A stretch of 46,272 nt of DNA, taken from positions 1 to 46,272 of the forward strand of contig WQYU01000004.1 in assembly GCA_009781075.1 (NCBI GenBank), written 5' to 3'. Origin of the DNA: Paludibacter sp. Lineage in GTDB: Bacteria > Bacteroidota > Bacteroidia > Bacteroidales > Paludibacteraceae. Below are positions 1-7,150 of the stretch, piece after piece. Position numbers and translations under genes: made by a program. Every line of letters begins with the position of its first letter. Positions within the stretch are counted from its first letter, which is position 1. Under the pieces are notes generated by a model. It did not search any database. It was not told where the DNA came from and saw only the letters and a program-made list of their open reading frames with translations.

Positions 1-320
1 AAATGTCCTGTAAAAGGATAGGCATCAGTCCCATTTACTACACCTCCGATAGGGGTGATATTTCCCCTGTTTATATCGGCAGTAACCAAAAAATAGGTGT
101 TTGCCGTAAGATTGGCATTTCTGTTCGCCACCCAAGTTTGCAAAGTGTTTACGTCTGCGGCATTTGAAATCAGGTAAGGACTGCCCGAAGTACCGTTACC
201 GCCTGAATATTGAGCATACGCTCTAAATGGTAATAATGCGCATAAAAGCGCCAAACATAAAACAAGACACGTCCGCCTTTGGCGGGAAAGTCCTCTTAAA
301 GTTTTAGTTGAAACTCTCAT
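1..320 (-). CDS. Secreted repeat/adhesin-like protein, N-terminal part (runs off left edge)
   Basis: The reading frame opens with an ATG at 318-320 on the minus strand and is open to the window edge, giving about 106 residues. The N-terminus has basic residues (RQRRTC), then a hydrophobic stretch (LVLCLALLCALLPF) ending AYAQ, a convincing signal peptide for export. The mature start YSGGNGTSGSPYLISNAADV resembles the opening of GLUG-type and related Bacteroidota surface proteins, where GGxGTxxxPYxIxxAxDL introduces beta-helix repeats. The role beyond surface or secreted protein is unknown. The remainder, including any sorting domain, lies outside the window. Confidence 0.75.
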   Translation of the reverse strand, partial: MRVSTKTLRGLSRQRRTCLVLCLALLCALLPFRAYAQYSGGNGTSGSPYLISNAADVNTLQTWVANRNANLTANTYFLVTADINRGNITPIGGVVNGTDAYPFTGH

Positions 321-488
321 AAAATGATATTATTATTTTAAGTAATTAATTTTAATCGACAGCAAAAATATAGTAAGAAAAAAGGAATGTTGTAAGAAAT
401 GATAATTCTTTACAACATTTTTTTGTATAATCAGGCACAAAAGCACAAAAGCACGAAAGGGCGAAGGCACGAAAGGGGTGAATTAATT

Positions 489-611
489 GTCATTGCAAGG
501 GCAGCGAAACAACCGAAGCAATCTCCCTTTTACGTCATTGCGAGGCGTTAGCCGAAGCAATCCATACTTTTTTCTGGATTGCTTCGCCGCTTGTAGCGGC
601 TCGCAATGACG
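489..611. repeat. Three copies of a GTCATTGC...GAAGCAATC interspersed repeat, one inverted
   Basis: Copies at 489-523 and 534-563 read GTCATTGC(A/G)AGG...CCGAAGCAATC. A third copy at 575-611 is the reverse complement (TGGATTGCTTCG...CGCAATGACG). The second and third can fold as one long imperfect hairpin across 533-611. The sequence resembles a GTCATTGCGAGG-type intergenic repeat I recall from several bacterial groups, including Bacteroidota. Confidence 0.75.
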
Positions 612-660
612 TGTGTTCGTGCCGCAATAGCGGCGTTGCAATGAAGATGCAGAGCATCTA

Positions 661-710
661 TGCGTTTGTAGGCGTATGCCAACGGCACACGCCTATAATG
701 CACGGCTCAT
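661..710. repeat. 50-base direct repeat, copy 1
   Basis: Identical over 50 bases to 832-881. Each copy contains TAGGCGT-A-TGCC-AAC-GGCA-C-ACGCCTA, an 11-bp hairpin with one A.C mismatch and a 3-base loop, so transcripts would carry a strong stem-loop. Confidence 0.85.
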
Positions 711-831
711 ATACTCATATACGCGGCGCAACGTTGCAGCGTTTCTCCGACCGTGCGCTGTCGCACACGGTTACAAACGCCAAAGCGCGAAGCGCTTTAT
801 GTGGGGAACGATAAAAACGCGTTAGCATTTG

Positions 832-881
832 TGCGTTTGTAGGCGTATGCCAACGGCACACGCCTATAATGCACGGCTCAT
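832..881. repeat. 50-base direct repeat, copy 2
   Basis: Exact copy of 661-710 with the same hairpin-forming core. The two copies start 171 bases apart. Confidence 0.85.
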
Positions 882-890
882 TACGCATTT

Positions 891-966
891 ATAGTGCAGT
901 TTAGAGGTCAAAAAATGGTAAAATAGTGCAGTTTGAATATTAAAAAATGGTAAAATAGTGCAGTTT
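891..966. repeat. Tandem AAAAAATGGTAAAATAGTGC repeats, 32-base period
   Basis: A 25-base unit ending ATAGTGCAGTTT occurs at 910-934 and 942-966, and its 3' 12 bases also occur at 891-902. The period is 32 bases with variable 7-base spacers. It abuts a promoter-like element and could be an operator array for the small ORF at 1012, but that is inference. Confidence 0.7.
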
Positions 967-979
967 GGAAAAATATTTG

Positions 980-987
980 TACCTTTG
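980..987 (+). promoter_or_regulatory. Bacteroidota-type -7 element TACCTTTG
   Basis: TAnnTTTG consensus 25 bases before the small ORF at 1012. The nearest TTTG (964-967) is only 12 bases upstream, closer than usual for the -33 box, so only the -7 element is well supported. Confidence 0.45.
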
Positions 988-1011
988 CAATCGAAATAAA
1001 ATGTTGTAAAT

Positions 1012-1110
1012 ATGGATATAAACAGTTATAAGCAGGCACTGTTAGACCAACAGAAAGAAAAAAATGAAATTTTGTTGGGAAATCTTACTGCAAGGCGAGA
1101 AGAGGTCTAA
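1012..1110 (+). CDS. Small 32-residue ORF, possibly a gene remnant
   Basis: ATG to TAA encodes a charged helical peptide starting MDINSYKQALLDQQ. It sits just downstream of a TAnnTTTG element and tandem repeats, which argues for transcription. The length and abrupt end suggest the N-terminal stub of a longer lost gene rather than a complete protein. I do not recognise the family. Confidence 0.3.
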   Translation: MDINSYKQALLDQQKEKNEILLGNLTARREEV

Positions 1111-1205
1111 CCTGACACTTATTACGCTAAACGAAAACAGAACATATACTGTTGATAATCAAACTATAAATATTGTTTCAATATTAAATTGGCTATAAAT
1201 GCAGC

Positions 1206-1223
1206 GCCGCTATGCGGCATTTT
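1206..1223 (-). terminator. Weak hairpin after the AraC-type regulator
   Basis: GCCGC-TAT-GCGGC (1206-1218) lies just past the 3' end of the minus-strand gene at 1234. The T-run is poor, so it is a weak terminator candidate. Confidence 0.3.
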
Positions 1224-1233
1224 CAATTCATAA

Positions 1234-3114
1234 TTATTTCTTTTGCAAATTATTTCTAAATATGGAAGGTAAAATTCCTGTGGCTTTTTTGAAAGATTCG
1301 TAAAAAGTTTGGCGATTGTTGAAGCCCGATTCGTAAGCAATTCCCTCAAGCGAAAGTTTATCTCCATCAGATGACGACATTAGCCGTACCGCCTCTTTCA
1401 CACGGTATTCATTTACATAAACATTGAAATGTTTGCCCGTAATGCTATTGATAATATGCGACAGTTGCGAACGGTTAATATCAAGTTTTTCAGCAACAAA
1501 TTCCAACGAGACATCAGGATGAATGTACAGTTTTTCTGATTGAAAAAGTTGCTCCAATTTGTCAAACAATTCACGGTCATATTCAGAAACCGATATGTCG
1601 GCAGGTACTGTTTCTACTTCCGAATACTCAATATCTATGACATCGTCCGTCATAATTGGGGCGGTAAGTAAAAGCGGGGCAGTGAAATTTTGTTCAGCCC
1701 ATTCCTGAATTCGTTGCACTAAAGCGCGGTAGGCGGCACGCTTTTTGAGGTACAGACGAACATAAATAAGACAGGCGGCAGCAATAAGCACAATAATTAT
1801 TATGCTGAATATAAATTTAAAATGCTCTATTTTCACTTCCTGTTGAGCAAGGTCTTTTTGATTTTCATAATAAAATTGTTCGCCATTCAGAATATTTACT
1901 GCGCTAAATTCATTTTCTCTTTTGTCTATGGCTGCCAGCAAAGAATCAAGGTAATTTTGCGACAAACGCGCATTACTCACAGCAGCATAATATTTATTCA
2001 ACAGGGCATAAAAATATTCGTATTCTATGTCTGATTCAAATGATAAAGCCAATTTGCGAATATTTTGAATGGTATCAATCATCATTTTCACTTGCGGCAG
2101 TTGCCCTAATTCAAGATAGCATTCTGCTATACCGATAGCAACGCCTGATGCGAAGCGATAATCTCTTTCAATCATTGCTTCGGGCAGGCACATTTTGAGC
2201 AAAGGAAGGGCTTTTTCGTAATGTCCCCGCGTAATCTGATTGTTGGCAATGCCGGTAATGGCGATTACATCATACATTGGGCGGAATTTTACCTGTTCCG
2301 GGCTGTCGTACATTGACCGAAAGTAGTAATCGGACGAATCCAATTTATTTATATTAGCATAATAAACAGCAAGCGTATTGCGGGCAATCAAATATTGGCG
2401 GTCTTTGAAATATTTTGCTTTATAATTTAACGCCATTTTCAAATATGGTATTGCCCGTTCATAATCGTGGTAACGGTAATAGACATCACCCAATGTTTGA
2501 TATGCGGCGCCTTTTTCACTATATTGCCTGTCAGATACTTTTTGCAATTTTTCCTCAAGGACAGGAGCAATGCGAAATACTTGCGGCCAGAAATTCGGTA
2601 AACTAATAGAGCCATACAAGGCGTTCAATTCTTCTTGGATGTTTCCTTCTTTTGCCATTTTTTCCGCAAATTTTTTTGAGGCGTCTATTCTCAAATCAAT
2701 ATCTTTTTGCGTCTTTCTGGGCATAAATTCAATATTTCTGGATTCTATTATATCTTTCAAAGATTTACTATTATAACGTTTTGCCGCCTGTTTCATTTTT
2801 TCAAACTCGCTTTTCTGTTTTTCTATGGAAGCGTGCAGCAATATTTCAATAAAATAGAAATCTATTTCGTCTGCTATTTCAGAGGGTTTACGGGTAGCAA
2901 TATGATAAAAAATAGAATCGGAATTAAATTTTATTACCTCACCATATTGTTCTGCAAATACGCTGTCGTTTGGATTTTCTTTAGTAAATTGGACAGGATA
3001 ATGCATTCGGTCGGGGTAATGCCTAATCTTTAATCCTTCTGTCTGCGCCCAAAGATTGGTGCAAAAAACAGACATTATAATCATTGCAATAAATATGACA
3101 GAGAGTTGTTTCAT
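1234..3114 (-). CDS. Membrane-anchored TPR/AraC-type transcriptional regulator (paralogue 1)
   Basis: 626 residues with a clear modular layout. A signal peptide covers residues 1-23 (ending NLWAQ). A helical region follows with TPR-like repeats at about 190-400 (YQTLGDVYYRYHDYERAIPY, then ALPLLKMCLPEA). One transmembrane helix lies near 435-455 (FSIIIIVLIAAACLIYV), and a C-terminal AraC-family HTH near 525-620 (LDINRSQLSHIINSITGKHF, then GIAYESGFNNRQTFYESFKK). The topology implies a periplasmic TPR sensor and a cytoplasmic DNA-binding domain, a design common in Bacteroidota. A TAACTTTG -7 element lies 16 bases upstream. It is a close paralogue of 4728-6605; the C-terminal 100 residues are nearly identical. 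Ligand and targets are unknown. Confidence 0.9.
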   Translation of the reverse strand: MKQLSVIFIAMIIMSVFCTNLWAQTEGLKIRHYPDRMHYPVQFTKENPNDSVFAEQYGEVIKFNSDSIFYHIATRKPSEIADEIDFYFIEILLHASIEKQKSEFEKMKQAAKRYNSKSLKDIIESRNIEFMPRKTQKDIDLRIDASKKFAEKMAKEGNIQEELNALYGSISLPNFWPQVFRIAPVLEEKLQKVSDRQYSEKGAAYQTLGDVYYRYHDYERAIPYLKMALNYKAKYFKDRQYLIARNTLAVYYANINKLDSSDYYFRSMYDSPEQVKFRPMYDVIAITGIANNQITRGHYEKALPLLKMCLPEAMIERDYRFASGVAIGIAECYLELGQLPQVKMMIDTIQNIRKLALSFESDIEYEYFYALLNKYYAAVSNARLSQNYLDSLLAAIDKRENEFSAVNILNGEQFYYENQKDLAQQEVKIEHFKFIFSIIIIVLIAAACLIYVRLYLKKRAAYRALVQRIQEWAEQNFTAPLLLTAPIMTDDVIDIEYSEVETVPADISVSEYDRELFDKLEQLFQSEKLYIHPDVSLEFVAEKLDINRSQLSHIINSITGKHFNVYVNEYRVKEAVRLMSSSDGDKLSLEGIAYESGFNNRQTFYESFKKATGILPSIFRNNLQKK

Positions 3115-3130
3115 TGTTGTTAAAATTGTG

Positions 3131-3138
3131 CAAAGTTA
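3131..3138 (-). promoter_or_regulatory. -7 element for the 1234-3114 regulator
   Basis: CAAAGTTA on the plus strand reads TAACTTTG on the minus strand, matching TAnnTTTG. It is 16 bases from the start codon at 3114, giving a very short leader. No good -33 TTTG at the usual distance. Confidence 0.5.
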
Positions 3139-3250
3139 ATGAATAATTGGGAATTGGATATTAGAGTTTAAATATTGTTAGAAATTGTACCTTTTTAATT
3201 TCATAATGGCAAATTCTTTGCGGCTGTTTTGTTTGATTTAAAATTTTTCG

Positions 3251-3321
3251 TAATCAAAAATAATCCAATTTATAAATTAATTTCGTAATTTTGCAAAAAG
3301 ATTTTTAAAGTAAAAAATATT
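3251..3321 (+). promoter_or_regulatory. Promoter region of PIN-type toxin-antitoxin module (shared with the second module)
   Basis: Contains TAATTTTG (3286-3293) followed by CAAAAAG and an A/T-rich leader to the start at 3322. The whole stretch from TAATCAAAAATAATCCAATT to the ATGGCAA start aligns with the region upstream of the YafQ-type module (about 4119-4190), so both modules probably share promoter and operator origin. Confidence 0.6.
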
Positions 3322-3519
3322 ATGGCAATACAAGGGAAAAAATGTTCTTTTACCGAAGAAAAGAAGCAAGCAGATGACTTACTAAAATTAATTTTAAAAA
3401 AAACAGGTCTATCATATAATGAACTGATTGATTTGTCAAAACGTAGTTATATTGCCGCAAATTTAGATGTTATAACTCCTGCTGAAAGAAAACAGTTTTC
3501 TAAATTAGTATTGCAATGA
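3322..3519 (+). CDS. Putative antitoxin of PIN-toxin module
   Basis: 65 residues, basic and helical, opening MAIQGKKCSFTEEKK. It lies directly upstream of a PIN-like gene with an ATGA start/stop overlap, the usual antitoxin position. I see no confident DNA-binding fold, though the C-terminal half (ITPAERKQFSKLVLQ) could bind the toxin. The antitoxin call rests on position, size and translational coupling rather than on family recognition. Confidence 0.6.
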   Translation: MAIQGKKCSFTEEKKQADDLLKLILKKTGLSYNELIDLSKRSYIAANLDVITPAERKQFSKLVLQ

Positions 3520-3983
3520 CGCAAAGATTATTTTACAATAATCATAATCAATCAATATACATTGATGCTAATGTATTGAGAAACTTTTTCACAGGACAAT
3601 CTGCTGATGTAGAATGTTTAAAGTTTATTTTTTCAGTTAGAAGAAAAGAAAAACTGTTTACTTCAACTCTGGCTGCAATTCAAGCATTGTCGGGATTACA
3701 AAAATCAAACAATAAAAGAAAAGGTTTTACCCCAAAAGCAACTATTGAGGCGAGTAAATATATTTCTCAAAAATTTACGTTGATTGATTTTTCTGAAAAT
3801 GATTTTTATCAAGGGGTTTTACTTGAAGGCGAAGATATAGAAGATAATGTACATTATTTTTTAAGCCAAAAGAAAAAATGTAATTTAATAATCACAAATG
3901 ACATAAAGGGTTTTTCGACATTTTACAATATTGTTGTATTAAAACCCACACAATTATCATACCTGCGCAACTTAATAAAATAA
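3516..3983 (+). CDS. PIN-domain toxin-like nuclease
   Basis: 155 residues. The N-terminal YIDANVLRNFF (Asp17) matches the first acidic motif of PIN-domain ribonucleases. The C-terminal region has an acidic cluster (EGEDIEDNVHYFLSQKK) followed by LIITNDIKGFSTF, the last-acid motif normally written TxD/TND. Such proteins are Mg-dependent RNases of VapC-like toxin-antitoxin pairs. It overlaps the 65-residue gene by 4 bases and is followed by a strong terminator, so the two form a closed operon. Target RNA unknown. Confidence 0.75.
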   Translation: MTQRLFYNNHNQSIYIDANVLRNFFTGQSADVECLKFIFSVRRKEKLFTSTLAAIQALSGLQKSNNKRKGFTPKATIEASKYISQKFTLIDFSENDFYQGVLLEGEDIEDNVHYFLSQKKKCNLIITNDIKGFSTFYNIVVLKPTQLSYLRNLIK

Positions 3984-4010
3984 GCGCCCTGTAAGGGATA
4001 AATTAATTGC

Positions 4011-4060
4011 AAAACCGCAAAACTTTGTAAAATCATAGAGTTTTGCGGTTTTGTTTTTTT
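4011..4060 (+). terminator. Rho-independent terminator of the PIN module
   Basis: AAAACCGCAAAACT (4011-4024) pairs perfectly with AGTTTTGCGGTTTT (4039-4052) over 14 bp, followed by GTTTTTTT. It cleanly separates the two toxin-antitoxin modules. Confidence 0.9.
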
Positions 4061-4118
4061 ATACTGCAAAAGTAATACTATTTTTTGAAACTTCATTGTT
4101 GCGTAATTAATTTACCCT

Positions 4119-4190
4119 TAATCAAAATAATCCAATTATAAAAATTTATTTTGTACTTTTGCAAAACGATTTAATATAAAAAAAATAATT
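4119..4190 (+). promoter_or_regulatory. Promoter region of the YafQ-type module
   Basis: TACTTTTG at 4154-4161, then GCAAAACGATTTAATAT and the ATG at 4191. This stretch is homologous to 3251-3321 upstream of the PIN module (shared AATAATCCAATT, ATTT-GTA-TTTTGCAAAA and ATTATGGCAA blocks). Confidence 0.6.
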
Positions 4191-4367
4191 ATGGCAACTG
4201 TAACATTTTATTATGATGACAACAGTATATCGGCTCAGAAAACGCTTGATTTTCTTATGTCTTTGGGACTTTTTAAAAAACAGCCACCAAAAATTTCATC
4301 ATTGGAACAATCCTTGAAAGATATTGAAGAGGGGCGTGTTTATCGTTTGGTTAATAGGAAAAAATGA
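4191..4367 (+). CDS. Putative antitoxin of YafQ-type module
   Basis: 58 residues (MATVTFYYDDNSISAQKTLD...), stop codon overlapping the toxin start as ATGA. The short length, upstream position and coupling to a YafQ-family toxin make it the likely antitoxin. It is shorter than DinJ and I do not see a full ribbon-helix-helix. The KTLDFLMSLGLF helix and SLEQSLKDIEEGRVY tail resemble short RelB-like antitoxins that wrap the toxin. Confidence 0.65.
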   Translation: MATVTFYYDDNSISAQKTLDFLMSLGLFKKQPPKISSLEQSLKDIEEGRVYRLVNRKK

Positions 4368-4687
4368 AAAAGAGTGTATCCGAAATTTTAAAATCAATAT
4401 CACAAATTGACAAATCTTTATACGATATTGATTTTACTAATACGTTCAAAAAACAATTAAATTTGTGTTTCAAACGCAATTTGGATTTATCTTTATTTGA
4501 AAAAGTTATTAGGATTTTAGCAACAAAAGGGAAGTTGCCTGAAAAATATTTACCTCATTATATAAAAGAATTTGATGTAATGGAATGCCACATAAAACCT
4601 GATTGGTTATTAATGTGGAAACAAAATGACAAAAAACTCACTTTGATTTTAACCAATACAGGCACACATTCGGATTTGTTTAGATAA
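4364..4687 (+). CDS. YafQ-family mRNA interferase toxin
   Basis: 107 residues. Family hallmarks are FKKQLNLCFKRNLDLSLFEK, LPEKYLPHY, ECHIKPDWLL and GTHSDLF, in the order found in YafQ toxins (RelE superfamily, ribosome-dependent mRNA cleavage). His and Asp residues of the ECHIxPDW and GTHSDLF motifs are retained. The Arg that normally precedes TG(S/T)H (RTGxH, counted among active-site residues in E. coli YafQ) is replaced by Asn (TNTGTH), so activity may be altered. It is coupled to the upstream antitoxin. Confidence 0.85.
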   Translation: MKKSVSEILKSISQIDKSLYDIDFTNTFKKQLNLCFKRNLDLSLFEKVIRILATKGKLPEKYLPHYIKEFDVMECHIKPDWLLMWKQNDKKLTLILTNTGTHSDLFR

Positions 4688-4727
4688 TTTTAAACCATAT
4701 CGAAAAAACCGTTAATTTCATTCATAA

Positions 4728-6605
4728 TTATTTCTTTTGCAAATTATTTCTAAATACGGAAGGTAAAATTCCTGTGGCTTTTTTGAAAGATTCGTAGAAA
4801 GTTTGGCGATTGTTGAAGCCCGATTCGTAAGCAATTCCCTCAAGCGAAAGTTTATCTCCATCAGATGACGACATTAGCCGTACCGCCTCTTTTACACGGT
4901 ATTCATTTACATATACATTGAAATTTTTACCTGTTATGCTATTGATAATATGCGACAGTTGCGAACGGTTAATATCAAGTTTATCGGCAACAAACTCCAG
5001 CGAAACATTCGAGTGAGTGTATAGTTTTTCGAGTTGAAAAAATTGTTCCAATTTGTCAAACAGTTCACGGTCATGTTCAGAAACAGGTATTTCGGCAGGT
5101 TCAGTTTCTACTTCCGAATATTCAATATCAACAACCTCGTTCGTCATAACAGGGGCAGTGAGTAAAAGCGGGGCAGTGAAAGTTTGTTCAGCCCATTGCT
5201 GAATCCGTTGCACCAAAGCGCGGTAGGCGGCACGCTTTTTAAGATAAAGACGAACATAAATAAGGCAGGCGGCAGCAATAATTCCAATTATTATTATGCT
5301 GAAAATTAACCTTGTATGTTCTGTTTTCAATTTACTTTGAGCAAGTTCTTTTTGATTTTCATAATAAAATTGTTCGCCATTCAGAATATACGTGGCGCTA
5401 AAATCATTTTCTCTTTTATCTATGGTAGATAATAAAGAATCAAGGTAATCCTGCGACAGGCGTGAATTACCTGCAGCAGCATAATATTTAGTCAACAGGG
5501 TATAAAAATATTCGCTTTTTATTTTTGCCCCACTTAATGATGCCAGCGTACTGATATTCATAACAGTATCAATCATCATTCTCACCTCTTGCAATTTTCC
5601 CAGTTTAAGATAACATACCGCCATACTGATGGCAATGCCTGATGCGAAAGGATAATCTCTTTCGCGCATGGCTCCGGGCAGGCACATTTTAAGCAGAGGA
5701 AGGGCTTTTTCGTAGTGTCCCCGCGTAATCTGATTGTTAGCAATGCCTGTAATGGCAATTACATCATACATTGGACGGTATTTCACCATATCCGGACTGT
5801 CGTACATAGAGCGGAAGTAGTAATCGGACGAATCCAGTTCATTTATATTAGCATAATAAACCGCAAGCGTATTGCAGGCTATCATATATTGGCGGTCGTT
5901 GAAATGTTTTGGTTTATAATTTAACGCCATTTTCATATATAGTATCGCCCGTTTGTAATCGTGGTAACGGTAATAGACATTACCCAATTCGGAATATGCC
6001 TCGCCTTTACTGTCATATTGTTTGTCGGAAACTTCCTTTAATCTTTCTTCCAACATTGGGGCGTCACGAAACACTTGGGTCATAAAATAATGAGAAATTG
6101 CCTGTAACAAAGCATCTAACTCCTGCTGTGTGTTTCCGTTTTTTCTCGCTTTTGCCGCTAATTTTATAAAAGCATCTATTTTTTGGGGTAGAACATCTGC
6201 TTCCTGATAGTCGGGCATAATTTGAACAGTAAGAAATTCTGCTTCATTTTCTAAAGTTTTACTTTTGTAACATTTTGCTGCCTGTTTCATTTTTTCCAAC
6301 TCATTTTTCTTTTTTTCTGTGGTAAAAAAAGGTATTATTTCGTAATAATAGTAATTCAATTCGTCTGCTATTTGGTCGCGCGTCCGTGTGGCAATATGGT
6401 AAAAAATAGAATCGGAATTAAATTTTCTTTCTTCGCCATATTGCGAAACAAATACACTGTCGTTTGGATTCATAAAAAATTTTTTAAGATAGTGCATTTG
6501 GTCGGGATAATCTCTTATCTTCAATCCTTCTGTCTGCGCCCAAAGATTGGTACAAAAAGCGGACATTATAATTATTGCAATAAATATGACAGAGAGTTGT
6601 TTCAT
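4728..6605 (-). CDS. Membrane-anchored TPR/AraC-type transcriptional regulator (paralogue 2)
   Basis: 625 residues with the same layout as 1234-3114: signal peptide to about residue 23, TPR-like helices at about 190-400 (GEAYSELGNVYYRYHDYKRA), a transmembrane segment (FSIIIIGIIAAACLIYVRLY) and a C-terminal AraC HTH (LDINRSQLSHIINSITGKNF). Divergence from its paralogue is concentrated in residues 40-200, the putative sensory half, while the transmembrane and HTH parts are almost the same. That pattern fits duplication followed by sensor divergence or gene conversion of the 3' part. A TACTTTTG -7 element (reverse of 6653-6660) precedes it. Confidence 0.9.
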   Translation of the reverse strand: MKQLSVIFIAIIIMSAFCTNLWAQTEGLKIRDYPDQMHYLKKFFMNPNDSVFVSQYGEERKFNSDSIFYHIATRTRDQIADELNYYYYEIIPFFTTEKKKNELEKMKQAAKCYKSKTLENEAEFLTVQIMPDYQEADVLPQKIDAFIKLAAKARKNGNTQQELDALLQAISHYFMTQVFRDAPMLEERLKEVSDKQYDSKGEAYSELGNVYYRYHDYKRAILYMKMALNYKPKHFNDRQYMIACNTLAVYYANINELDSSDYYFRSMYDSPDMVKYRPMYDVIAITGIANNQITRGHYEKALPLLKMCLPGAMRERDYPFASGIAISMAVCYLKLGKLQEVRMMIDTVMNISTLASLSGAKIKSEYFYTLLTKYYAAAGNSRLSQDYLDSLLSTIDKRENDFSATYILNGEQFYYENQKELAQSKLKTEHTRLIFSIIIIGIIAAACLIYVRLYLKKRAAYRALVQRIQQWAEQTFTAPLLLTAPVMTNEVVDIEYSEVETEPAEIPVSEHDRELFDKLEQFFQLEKLYTHSNVSLEFVADKLDINRSQLSHIINSITGKNFNVYVNEYRVKEAVRLMSSSDGDKLSLEGIAYESGFNNRQTFYESFKKATGILPSVFRNNLQKK

Positions 6606-7150
6606 GTTGGATATATACTGATAATCATTTTAATCTTTAATTTTTTCGATAACAAAAGTACAAATATTTTTTAAAATAGTTATTATTAAAACATTCATTT
6701 GTCGTTAACGCCAATTTTCGCATGACGGCAAAGTATTGTATCTGTGAGTAAACTAAGAACATCCTGCCATATATCGTCTGAACCTACGCCATATATTGGG
6801 AACATCTATAATTACTCTTTTAATATTTTTGTTATTCCCTGTGTCAGAAATTCCTTTTTCACAAAAAAAGTGTTCAAATCAATGCCTTGATGGCAGCAAC
6901 AGCTTGGAATTTGAAAAAGATGATGAAAAAATTGAGAGGAAACTTTTTGCAAATTATTTTTCGACTCTTTTTCCCAAAGATTTTTTACTGTTATGCCGCT
7001 TGAAAATAGGTTGTTAAGGAGCGATTAACTGTCACAAAATTAACAAATTATACTCAACTTCCCCAATAATTTGATGAATTATGCGGGTTAGGGAGATACT
7101 AATTGCATACGTCTTAAGGAGCGACTACATACCAACCCTAATGAATTTTA
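6606..7150. other. Intergenic region with decayed coding fragments
   Basis: Carries the -7 element of the 4728-6605 gene (CAAAAGTA, 6653-6660). A 36-codon minus-strand frame (6695-6805, MFPIYGVGSDDIWQDVLSLL...) and a TTG-initiated plus-strand frame (6796-7017, 73 residues with a hydrophobic N-terminus) overlap each other. Both look like remnants rather than genes. The 11-mer TTAAGGAGCGA occurs at 7014-7024 and again exactly 100 bases on at 7114-7124. Confidence 0.5.

Larger units (their letters stand above)
321..1011. other. Repeat-rich intergenic region
   Basis: No convincing gene in about 690 bases; a 67-codon open frame at 611-814 is built from repeat sequence and is not credible. The stretch holds a short run of aaagcac/gaaaggg-like repeats (about 435-477), three copies of an interspersed repeat (489-611), a 50-base direct repeat with hairpin potential (661-710 and 832-881) and 32-base-spaced tandem repeats (891-966) running into a promoter-like element at 980-987. 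Confidence 0.7.

Noticed and set aside
611..814. 67-residue frame in the repeat region
   Set aside because: Built from interspersed and direct repeats; composition is not protein-like.
6796..7017. 73-residue frame with hydrophobic N-terminus
   Set aside because: TTG start, no promoter, no recognisable family and overlap with another decayed frame; described as intergenic.
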